Below are positions 23,501 through 34,200 of a stretch of DNA of 64,000 nt, one piece after another. The notes below the pieces were generated by a model. That model was not told the DNA's origin, searched no databases, and saw nothing but the letters and a program-made list of their open reading frames with translations. Each line of letters starts with the position of its first letter. Positions within the stretch are counted from its first letter, which is position 1. Both the position numbers and the translations under genes were made by a program. This DNA comes from Myrica gale (Eukaryota > Streptophyta > Magnoliopsida > Fagales > Myricaceae). The stretch spans positions 17,050,001-17,114,000 of the forward strand of contig OZ005608.1 of the NCBI GenBank assembly GCA_963930655.1, written 5' to 3'.

Positions 23501-26500
23501 CCAGAAGAGAGTTGCATTCTCAGTGAATGCTGTATGGCATCTGCAAAATGTCAAGTGAAGAAGAATTTATTTCCTAATCGTTTTTTATGAAATTAAAGAA
23601 CACTCCTGTATTCCTTTCATTGACCTGATAATTGTGTGTATGTGTATGAGCTAGAGTGTTTTAATTTTAATATGCATATACTGGTGGAAATTCTTCTATT
23701 TGTGGGTTGATTACAAAGTATTTGATTCTGAAAGTAGTTCTTTTACTAAAGAGTGTTCTTTTCTGGCGATGTTAACTTTTTTATTACCTCTTGAAAAGCA
23801 AAAGAAAAAAAAAAGTCATTTTGTAGTTTTCCTGTTGCAGTTGAGCTTTCATAATGGTGCTGATGTTTCTGGTTAAAAGGGTGTCTTGTTTTATACCATA
23901 CTATTAGAAACCCTTGCCTAAAGTTCTTTCCAGCACATATTTTGGGTGCCCTAGATGGCTTTAAGGTGGCTGTCATGCATAGTCTGCCCTGGTAGCATTC
24001 ACTTGTTATTAAACTTGAGAATGTGTGTTTTTTTTAAAAAAATTTGTACAATTGTAAGAGAGTATCCTCGTATTTTGCATGCGCATCTGATTGATTGGAC
24101 AATGCGTGTATATGAATTTTTGAACCATTATAAGAAAGTTCAATCACCCTTGCCTTCAGAAAGTTAATGTTGGATTTAATTGCTTGGTGTAGGATTAGTT
24201 AGAGTTGTCGGGGATGATTGTTTTAGAATTTGCAGGACATGATGTTATTGTATGCCAAACTTGCAATTAGAACTGTTTTGAACGTTTGACTTTCTTCTCC
24301 CATAGGAAAGCGTAAGCCAACCTACGTCTGATTCTGGGAGAGCTGAGGAGAAAGCTGCTAGTCTAGGTTCAAGCACTACAAGAGCTCCTAAATCTGCTTG
24401 GATGCCTTTCCCCATGTTGTTTACTGCTATTTCAAATAAAGTTTCTCTGAAGACTATGGAACTGATTAATATGCATTACGACTCATTCAAGGTATGTTAG
24501 AACCAGTGGTGTTTGCTTTTTTGCTTAACGCCCCCCCTCAGTCTCCGGATCTTTTCTTTTGATCGAGTTGTGTTCACTGTTTCATGCACTTTTTCCTGTT
24601 GGAAATTTAACAGGCAAAGAATATAGGTCGTGATGAGTTTATCAAAAGGTTGAGATTGACAGTTGGAGATACTTTGTTGAGGTCTACAATCACAAATCTT
24701 CAATGCAAGGTACAATGGTACATCCGCAGTTTGGTTGTTTTGAAAAGTTATTCTGTTCTTAGTCTATAGTGGTAACTTATTGCAAGCAGTAATTTCATTA
24801 TACACATCAAAAAGTGCAGCCTTCCACGAACCAGTGGGTGGAGATTTTACTTTTACAAAATAGTGACACAAGTATTTCTTGATTATATGGTCAGGCTAGG
24901 TCAACTGTCTGGAGTTCTCTTTCTGTAGGTGAATTTTGGGTCTGAGCATGTTTTGTGCCAGGAGTTAAATTTATTGGGGAATAAAGAATTCGTCATAGTT
25001 TGGTTTGGAGTATGCGTCATGGACTTAGGTTCCATAAGTTAAAAATAGATAGGATATGGGAATTTATGGATTTTTTGGCAAATGGCATTCTATTTTGACC
25101 TGCATGTTAGGTATTGGGGGAATATGTAATCCAATGGTGGATGGGTAAAATATTAACCCAATCAAAAATTTTCTTATTAGTGTTGCCGCAGCAAAGAATT
25201 TACCCCAGATGTAACTTGAACTAGATTGTATACAGGACAACATGATTTCCTTGATTGAATGGATACCAAAATGGGCTTTACTTTCGCAAGCGATTTCAAC
25301 TTATGTTACTCGAACTCCTGATCTTGAAGCTAGTGAACAATGGGTGGTACCAACTGGGCTACAGCCCTGCTGGCCCATTTCCAAAGTTCTCATTAGTGTT
25401 GCCGCAGCAAAGAATTTACCCCAGATGTAACTTGAACTAGATTGTATACAGGACAACATGATTTCCTTGATTGAATGGATACCAAAATGGGCTTTACTTT
25501 CTTACACTATTTTTTACTAGTGAGAACTTTGGAAATGGGCCAGCAGGGCTGTAGCCCAGTTGGTACCACCCATTGTTCACTAGCTTCAAGATCAGGAGTT
25601 CGAGTAACATAAGTTGAAATCGCTTGCGAAAGTAAAGCCTGACCTTGGGCCTAGTGGACGGGTCTGGGACTCTCCAGTGGTCTTGCTGGTGCTGTGGTGA
25701 CGGGCTCGCTCATTGGGCAGTAGTTATGGCTTAAACCAAACATTTTGCAGCGGGGGTGCTCCTATGGTCACGCCCAAGGAGGGTTGCTACGCTGGTTACC
25801 CCCTCTCCCCTTTTTCTTAGCAAAAAATAAAAAAAGAGAACTTTGGAAATGGACTTAACCAAAAAATAAAAAATAAAATTAGCAAATGGCTTGACCATGT
25901 TACCCAGTTCAATGACTTCTCATCTGATCAATAGTTTGTCTGACCTACCATGACAGTACCTGGCACTCAACCCCCATATATACTTCTGTTGTCTTAGAGC
26001 CTGTGAATTAGTTAGGAAGGATGGTTTGCTTGGTAAATAGAAATCCAATGCAACGCTTCTACATTACCAAAGCATTATTTTATTTTGAGCCTCTTTGATT
26101 GACTGGCTGCTGTGGGTAGAAAACCATTTGCATTTGAGGCCAGTGACCCTATTATAATTTTAACTAGGATCCATCTTTTCTAATGTACCCTAACCATTTC
26201 TACCTGATACAATTTGCTGTGCCTCCTTTTCATTGGAAATATTTTTTTATTAGGAGTAGCAGTTCTATTTACAAGGGAAATATATTGGAGACTTGATTGA
26301 GTTTAGGGATCACAGATAGCTTTTGTAGTTAATGTGTTGGTCATTTCTGTTCTTTCTTCCAAGTGACAAATGCAGCGTTTGAGTTATAATTCAAGTTATA
26401 TCAAATATATAAATTCAGGCACTGCGTGAGGATCGTAATAAGTTAATATTGTAACACACATTACTGGCTGATGCAGGTGCCATTGAAATCAAAGTGTGAA

Positions 26501-26563
26501 CCTAAGTGTGGACAGGAAGCGCCAAAGCCTAGTGTAGATGAGGTTCAGGATGCCTTCAATTGA
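20554..26563 (+). CDS. RCD1: RCD1/SRO1-like protein, copy A (WWE, PARP-like, RST domains)
   Basis: This is a nuclear stress-signalling hub of the plant SRO family; it binds transcription factors through its C-terminal RST domain and has a PARP-like domain considered inactive. Coding exons: 20554-21692, 22541-22782, 23185-23285, 24306-24491, 24614-24709, 26477-26563; all borders are GT-AG and phases agree, giving 616 residues, close to known members (about 590). Basic clusters SKRKR (about 19-23) and GKRRK (53-57) look like nuclear signals. WWE lies at about 75-165 ([24 protein letters not shown]), PARP-like at about 262-455 ([42 protein letters not shown]), RST at about 525-600 ([31 protein letters not shown]). 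The start is the first ATG after the leader acceptor at 20528 and fits the family MEAKI start. Unit A's private SINE lies in the last intron. I see no break in the coding exons. Confidence 0.93.
25176..25640. repeat. Local direct and inverted duplication beside a SINE
   Basis: A 110-bp segment (25176-25285) is repeated at 25392-25501. Between them, about 25275-25394 is an inverted copy of 25518-25637, which spans the SINE's left target duplication and its 5' end. Copies look identical or nearly so, hence recent. The junctions share short homologies such as 'ctttactttc' and 'attagtg'. Unit B lacks the structure. Confidence 0.85.
25539..25835 (+). mobile_element. tRNA-derived SINE
   Basis: The roughly 297-bp element is flanked by a perfect 17-bp target duplication, GAGAACTTTGGAAATGG (25522-25538 and 25836-25852). 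Its 5' end reads like a tRNA, with box A 'tgtagcccagttggt' and a box B-like 'caggagttcgagt'. It ends in an A-rich tail. It lies in the last intron of copy A and is absent from copy B. Confidence 0.85.
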
Positions 26564-26966
26564 TCGAGGGACATCGCTGTGTTCAGATATGGTAGTGCTC
26601 GAGGGGTTGCATGCTGAAAATGCGTCGACATGAATTTGTGAATACTGCTGTGGTCATGTTTCATGATTCTGGGTTTATGAATAAACTCCTAGGATTCTTT
26701 TTTTTCCTGTTTGTTGCCTATATCTGACTTTCTCAAGTAGAGTATGGGGCTTTCCGTGACTTCGGTAGTGGTGGCTTCAAATTATATGGATCTGACATTG
26801 GTAGTTGCTGACGTTTTGGTGTTTGAATGTGGATTATTTGAAATTTAGTTTGTCGTATTTCCTTACTTGGAACATTTGGTTTTTTGGGTTTGGGGGGTGG
26901 GGGGTTTGAAGGGCAAATACCTGACAATGACATCCAGGGGCGGATTGCTGAGCTTTTTATGCTGCA

Positions 26967-27414
26967 GTATTTTTACCTGCACCAGTTATTCCTGGCCCAT
27001 AAAATGATTTTCTAACCATAGCGTGTTGTGGTATGTGCCTCTTTTCTTGACGCTTGTTTTTTGTTTTGTAGAAATTGATCCTCACTCGAGAGGTGCCTAA
27101 CTTTGGGTTTTTATTTGTCTCTTTACCCGGTGGTACCGGACCGGTCAGACCCGTCGAGGCTCCGAAACTTCACTGAAAGATGGTGTGCTTTCTGATCTCT
27201 TTCATACTGACCTTAATGACTTTGATGGTGTGCATACTGGCCGAGAACTGGTTATTTGATTCTGCATGGTGATGGTTACGGGATCCATTTTCCGTATGAA
27301 GATTATGTTATGTTTGTTTCCACGGAAAATGAGGAAAGTGAAAAAATGTTCTTGAGCTATTTTAGGGCCGGAGACGCTCCTACAGAAGAAATTTTATTTA
27401 TACTTGATGCCCCG
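26967..27414 (+). other. Spacer between duplication units with one unassigned open frame
   Basis: The spacer contains an open frame at 27256-27456 (66 codons; includes FPYEDYVMFVSTENEE and EEILFILDAPNFGTS). Its composition looks protein-like, but I recognise no family, and no splice partners stand out. It could be an exon of a lost gene. The frame runs into the start of unit B. Confidence 0.35.
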
Positions 27415-27769
27415 AACTTTGGAACTTCGCTTGCCATCAATCAGAATAAATTATAAAAAAAACTAATTAATGAAAAGATTAAAGTACTACCTAAACTAAG
27501 TCCAATCTAAATGAATACATATATTTAAACGGACGATCTCTTCCTCGAAACATCTTTTGCTTTTATTCTCATTAGATGCATGTTTTATAGGAAGGAAAAT
27601 CAATTTTCTTTTTCCCTTAAAATTTTGCAAAATTTAAAAGGGTTAGTGTTTTAGTGGTCCTCTAATTATAGATCAAAATTAATCTTGCCTTTTAAGTTTC
27701 AAAATGGTTTGAAAATGATCGCAAAAACATGCAAAATGATTGAAATGTCCGACAAAATTTAAAAAATAA

Positions 27770-28800
27770 AAAAGTAAGTAATAAATTAAAAATAAATATA
27801 TTTTTCACAATTTTTAAAATAAAAAAGTAGCAGTGAAAATCGACACCAGCTCGATTTTCAGCCCCTAATGTCAAGTTCGGTTGCTAAAAAACAAGGATTG
27901 ACAATTGCAACAAGGGCTCTCTAGACCGGTCAGATTGACGGTAGTCGGCTTCGATCAGTGTTGGTTAGTCCCGATGAACTCAAATTAGAATGAAAATTGA
28001 AAAAACAAAACCAAAAATGAAAAAATAAAACCAAAATTGAAGAACAAAACTCGAGCAATCCACAATCAATCGCAACCAACAACAACAAAAACTCATAGCA
28101 ACCATCAACATTCAACCACCAACAACCATAGTTACTGCCCAACGAGCTCACCCATTGCCCGTTGGGTAGTAGCTATGGCTCAAATCGAATATTCTGCAGC
28201 GGGGGTGCTCCTATGGTCACGCACATGGAAGGTTGCTATGTTGGTTGCCCCCGCCCATTTTTTGCTTAGAAAAAAAACCACCAACAACCATCCACAATCG
28301 ACCAAAAAAAGAGAGAGAGAAACGACGACGACCCTGAGGAGAGGGGAGGAAATCATCTAGAGTGAGGGGTCGACACAACATGAGAGAGAAAGAGGGGGCG
28401 TGATAGAAAGAGTACGATAGAGAGAGAGGGAGATGACGTCGGCGGGGGTGGTGCAACAGCTAGGATTTTCACAAGGGAGTGTGCGACGACTAGGGTCAGA
28501 GAGAAGTGAAGGAGGGGTGAGTCAGGGAAAAAAAAGGGTCAGGGGGGAGACAGCGTCGTCCACCCCCACCCCACACATACTAAAAAAAAATGTGAAATCT
28601 CATTACTTCCCTTGGTTCAATGCGGTTCGATCCATTGGGTATCCGAAATCGTGGGCCGAACCGACCCAGTCGGTTTTGGAAAAAACAAGGTCGAATGTCG
28701 AACCGGGCTGCCCAAAATTGGTCAGCCTAGTAGGTTTTCGGGTCGGTTTGGGTCGGTCCACTCCTGAACAACCTTATAAAAAAGTAAGTAATAAATTAAA
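27770..28800. other. Inserted block upstream of copy B, flanked by a roughly 30-bp repeat
   Basis: 'agtaagtaataaatt' with surrounding sequence occurs at about 27773 and 28783, bracketing DNA absent from unit A. The block holds a SINE fragment, GA-rich tracts (28305-28440) and a 'ggtccactcctg' end that resembles a hAT-type terminus. Its element class is unresolved. Confidence 0.4.
28150..28265 (+). mobile_element. 5'-truncated SINE fragment
   Basis: It matches the 3' half of the SINE at 25539-25835, sharing 'gcagcgggggtgctcctatg' and the following 'gtcacgc' block, and ends in a short T/A-rich tail. The tRNA-like half is missing. Confidence 0.75.
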
Positions 28801-29437
28801 TATAAATACATTATTGAAAAAGAGTTTCATTATACTTATTTTTTTAAAAAAAAACAATACTTTTTTATATAATTTTTTTTATTTGTAATCAATTTTTTAA
28901 AGTAATTTTGTCTTGGGGGAGGTCATTATACATGTTTTCACTCCCAAACCCAAATCAAACTGAATGAGAGAATTGTTCATATGTTCGAAACATAAAGAGC
29001 GCAAATTACCGTTTGATATTAATGATTTATCAATTCTAAAAAACTAGAAAGATTTTTAAAATTTCATAAAAGTTCAAACAAATTTCCTTATAATTATAGA
29101 TGAATTATGACTTCTTATTGGATAGTAAAAGTCCTCTTTTAATAGTGTGAGGGTTGTGTATTTGTTCAAAAGTATAGATTGTGATCTTAAAATATAATTA
29201 CGCTCTTTAATTATGGACAAGAATCAATTAAGCTCCTCAAATTTCAAAAAGTTTTATTTTACCCTTTATATTTTAGACATGATCAATGTTCTTCTAATGT
29301 TTGATTTAGTTAAAGATATGTAAAATGATTAAAATGTTCTTCCAAAACAAAATTTTGAAAAAATAAAATAAATTTTTTTAGAAAAGTAAATAGATTAATA
29401 AAATAGTTATTTTTATTTTTATTTAGAAAATATTACC

Positions 29438-29462
29438 CTTTTATATATATATATATATAATA
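29438..29462. repeat. AT dinucleotide run
   Basis: A short (AT)n microsatellite in AT-rich upstream DNA of copy B. Confidence 0.8.
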
Positions 29463-29664
29463 TTTTTAATAAATTTGACTTAGAGCGATATTTAGTTCTT
29501 TTATTTTTCCACGTAGTTTAATGGTCAAATTAAAAAGTAATGATTGATTATCTCTGAAACATCCACAAAATTAAATTTTTAACAAATGAAAGAGTGATTG
29601 ATTTTTGTTTATAAATATTACCCAAATAATTATGTACATATCTGTATTGACAAATCGACCACTA

Positions 29665-29748
29665 TTTTAGAGGTTAATATTGACGAGTCCAATTCTTATG
29701 GATGGATTTTAGAGGTTAATATTGACGAGTCCAATTCTTATGGATGGA
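29665..29748. repeat. 42-bp tandem duplication upstream of copy B leader
   Basis: Two perfect 42-bp units begin 'ttttagaggttaatattgac'. Unit A has a single copy near 17793. Confidence 0.85.
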
Positions 29749-29799
29749 TAGAAGGAAATTTCCTTAAAATTTGAAGAATCTTTCTTCCCAAGTCATCCC

Positions 29800-29998
29800 G
29801 ACCTAACCGCCGGTCCGCCCCTCTCCGATCTCTCTCACTCCTCTTCCATCACAGCTCCTCTCCCTCTGTCTCTTAGATACTTTCCTCCCAGACCTCTCCC
29901 GATCTCGTTCTGTTTGCGTCTCTGAAGGAAACCCCTACTTGCTTCTCTCTCTCGTGGATCGTTTCAGCACCCAATTTCGAGGTTCGAGCGCAGATCAG
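29800..29998 (+). promoter_or_regulatory. 5' leader exon of RCD1-like copy B
   Basis: CT-rich leader matching that of copy A and ending at the same donor context CAG|GTAAGA. The start is approximate. Confidence 0.6.
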
Positions 29999-31258
29999 GT
30001 AAGACGTGGAGGTTGATATAGTTCTTTGAGGGTTCCGATATCTTTGAGAGGTAGGGGCAACTGTGAGAGACCCTTTTCAAGGGGAAAATAGATGGAATAT
30101 ATGGGTCTGAAATTAGATGGAATGTATGGGTCTTCGATTAGATTACTAGACTAGGACTGGGAGGTGGCGATTCCTTTGGATAGCCTATTTTGCAGAGTAT
30201 TGTCTCTGAAAGTTTCTCAAACTGGTCGTAGCAAAATTGGATTGGGAAGACACCCGCGTGTAAAAGATTGAGTTTACATTATTTTGTTTTGGTAATTAGT
30301 TTTGCAGCATTATTTCTGTTGACAAGAAATTATCCATCTTATAGGAATTGAAGTTTTGCGACCTTTTAGTGGATGAATGCTATTATTTGGGCAGAGCTGG
30401 CTCGCGCTGCAAAGTTAATAAGAAAGTGGCTTTTCTTCTTTGAGTTTTGTTGAGGTAATGGAGAAGAAGAACATGCACGTCACGAATACTTACTGCAGAA
30501 CTAGGTATGTACTAGTCCTCCGGTTAATATTTGTGTAATTTTCTTATGATCTTTTCATTAAAAATGTGTTAAAGCATGCTAGAGTTATTTTCACCATCTT
30601 TTGACCGTTGTTAATTGTTGTCCTACAATTGCATGGATTAATCTTTACTTTCTAGACTTACACCTCAAGATATATATAGCAGGGACCTTGTTTCTTAATC
30701 ATGGTTATCCTAATTATGTAATATGATATAAATTGTCCTGTACTTCTAGTGCATTGAAATGTCAATCTATTTCATACTACGAACTTCTTTTATGGGCAGA
30801 CGAAAGTGCTATGCAAGCATCTTACCATATATTATTGTTTCCTCTCACTTCTTAGGCAGTGATAGAGCTATACAAGCTTATTAGACATCTGTGAATAGTC
30901 TGTTTAATTTTTACATGAAGTTTCTTGAAACGGTGTGTTTCATTTATGTCTTTGATGTAAGCATTGTTGGCTCATTGCTTCTTTTTACGAGTCAATGTGT
31001 TTGGTTTGTAGTTTAATTGATGTAGTGAGTTTATCGTTGAATGTTATGTGTGAATATATGGTTTTATGTCAGTTGTTTGATTTACCTATTGGGATTCTAC
31101 ATGAGACCACATATATTCTAACTTTTTTGCAATTGTCAGGGTCTTCCAAATGGTACAGTTTTGCAGGACTTCAGAGCTAGAATTGTATCTTTGTTGTATA
31201 GTTGAGATTTGAGAACTTAAATTAGACTTGCAGATAGATATTGGTCAGGTAGAAAGAA

Positions 31259-34200
31259 ATGGAAGCAAAGATTGCAAAGGCATTGGATAGAACTCAGAAA
31301 GTTGTGATCAACTCGAAAAGAAAACGTGCAACCCACTTTGCTGCATTTATTAATGGAGTTAACCGAACAAAATTACCACAGCGGTCCACTTTGGATTTGT
31401 TGGAAAGTAAGCTTGGCAAGCGAAGGAAATTGCATGGGTACGAAAGCAAGCTCATGAATTTTGGGTCTAAAAGCAAGCTAATAAATCATGGGTCTAGCGT
31501 AGGGAGATTCTTTCTCAGATGCTATTCAAATTATATGAAAACTGGGAGACCGAAACGTCTAATGTTTTATCATAATGGTGAATGGATTGATTATCCTCAG
31601 GGTATTGTTGATATGGTTAGGGAAGGTTTTCAAGCGAAGAAGGCTGCTATGGAGGTTGAGATTAATGGCCATCATTTTGTGCTGGATTTTTTACATATGT
31701 TTCAAATGGACTTGAAAACAGGTTTACAGAATTCCATTGCTTGGATTGATGAAGCAGGTAGCTGCTTCTTTCCAGAAATATATGCAGATGACAGTGAACC
31801 ATTTGATGGCCATCAACCAGAAAGTGGGAGATATAACGACCAAGCTTATGAGGAGCCCATTAGGTCTCAGGAGATCAAGCTACTGCTGGAGGTTGAAATA
31901 AATGGATTGGATCAGTCTAAGCTGATGGAATGTAGTGGGGAGTCAAATGCTTTAGCTACTCATGTTCAACTCAATCATAAACCAGCTAGCAACTACTATG
32001 CAATAGACGTTGAGGACAGTACCAATCGGGAACCTCATGCAAAAATTGATGAGGCTGTTCAGGATAATAAACAAATGGCAGCAGATTTAGTAATTATCCC
32101 TGAATATGCAAACAAAGAATTTGATTGTGATGCTGTACGGAAGATGTTCCTTATGGGCATGAGTGCTTCCGGTAGTGCTGACATTCTTCAAATAAAAAAT
32201 TGCTCTAGTACTTCAACGCTAGCTCATTTTGAGCTTTTCCAGGAGCAGGTAGATGTGACCAAGAAGTGTCGGGGGGATGCAAATATTCAATATGCTTGGC
32301 TTGCGTCTTCTAAAAGGGAGCTGCCTACATTAATGACGTATGGACTTGGTCATTGTGGACCCTCTGCAATCAAGTCCATTTATGGCATTGGTGTTCATCT
32401 CTCAACTGCTAACAGTGCTTACACCAGGTTTGGAGATGTCTTCCAGTCTATTAGTTAAATTTTACAAGTCTTGAGTTTATGTTCTAGCAATAATGGGCAA
32501 TAACTTTGAGCCACAGAAACCTCAATGGTGTGCTAACAACCGCTTCAGGAAGAGATGTGTTACACCCCCTTCCCGGATAGGGTTAGGAATGTCACCACAA
32601 GTACATGAGCAAAATAAAATAATAGAATCTCAAAATCAGAAAATATTGCGGAATTTAAAACTTCAAACAATCTTAACTTCATTGTAGTATAAAAAAGCTC
32701 CGAAAATAAAACTGAGGAGTTATTTCATCCCAAAACAACTGTTTGGTGCACCAATGCACTTATTCTATGGTCCTCTTGGTTTATTCCATCATCTAGTCTA
32801 AGCTGACAGAATGTATTGGGGAGTCAATAAACATGTTCAACTCAATCATAATCCTGCTTCCAACTACTACGCGATAGACGTTGGGGACAGTACCAATCGG
32901 GAACCTCATGCAAAAGTTTATGAGGCTGTTCAGTATAATAAACAAATGGCAGCAGATTTTAGTAATTGTCCCTGAACATGCAAACAAAGAATTTGATTGT
33001 GATGCTGTACGAAAGATGTTCCTTATGGGAACGAGTGCTTCCGGTAGTGCTGTCATTCTTCAAATAAACAATTGCTCAAGAGTACTTCAATGCTAGCTCG
33101 TTTTGAGCTTTTCCAGAAGCAGTTCGAACTGACCAAGAAGTATTGGGGGGATGCAAATGTTTGATATGCTTGGCTCGCTTCTTCTAAAGGGGAGCTGCCT
33201 ACATTAATGATGCATGGACTTGGTCATTGTCGACCCAGTGCAATCAAGTCTATTTATTTATGGCATTGGTGTTCATCTCTCAGCTGCTAACAGCTCTTAC
33301 ACCAGGTTTGGTGTTGTCTTCCAGTCTATTAGTTAAATTATACAAGTGTGCAGTTTAATGTGTCAGCAATAATGGCGAGAACTTTGAGCTGCGGAGACCT
33401 CAATGGTTTGCTAACAACCTCTCAGGAAGAGAACTCTGATGTTTTCTGTCCACACTAGGTCTTGTTCTGGCAGTACTACATTTATTATTCAAAAAGGAGA
33501 AAATGTGATACGTTACTGGAGTTTGTTATGGTCTGTTTGGTTACCTTAGAGAACAGATAAACTGTGTTTTCGCTAATGGTGTGTTGATCAGGTGGGTCGC
33601 CTCTCCAGGATTTGTTTCTGCTTTGTCTGTTGCTTTGATGATAAAATCGTTCATCTTATCACTGTCATTGTGTTGCATCATTTTTTGTCATTCTTATCAC
33701 TATTCTTGCCGCACAAAACGGATGAAAAGTTACAAATCACATGCAGTTTCCTAAGACAAGCACTCCTTATGAAGAGGCTTAGATGAGCCCAGAAAAGGAG
33801 GTTTCACTCTTGAGAGCAATGGGAGTTAGATAGACAAATGCATCCATTTTCCAAGCCTTTATATTTCTTGAGACTGTTAAAAAAAGAAGGAAATATCTTC
33901 CATGTTTGGTTAATACTTATCAAAAAAACATTTTTTTATTTAAAAAATGTTTTCTAATCCAAATATAATTTTTTCACACAAAAAACATTTAAATCTTCAA
34001 TAAAATTTTCTATCTGATCATTGGACTAAAAAACAACACAAAAACTTTTTTTTTTAACAAAAACCCATAAAAAATCCTCTCACAAAAATCTTCATTGAAA
34101 CATTTGTTTTTACTCTTACATTATTCTCCAAGAGAATAAATTTCAAAAACTTTTTCTTTCCAAACATCATTTCTGTGTAACCCACCATTCTCACAAACAC

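Larger units (their letters stand above)
16600..26966 (+). repeat. Segmental duplication unit A (RCD1-like gene)
   Basis: This unit and 27415-40217 match from 'catcaatcaaaacaaac' near 16615 to 'gagctttttatgctgc' near 26965, in exons, introns, 5' leader and 3' flank. Homology runs straight from the end of one unit to near the start of the next, so the two are tandem in the same direction. Unit-specific insertions explain most of the length difference. Confidence 0.88.

Noticed and set aside
25539-25612. A functional tRNA gene
   Set aside because: Boxes A and B are tRNA-like, but the acceptor stem does not pair and the body continues as a SINE with target duplications.
28433-28888. 151-codon + strand open frame upstream of copy B
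   Set aside because: It begins in GA-rich repeat DNA and ends in AT-rich filler; composition is that of the repeats.
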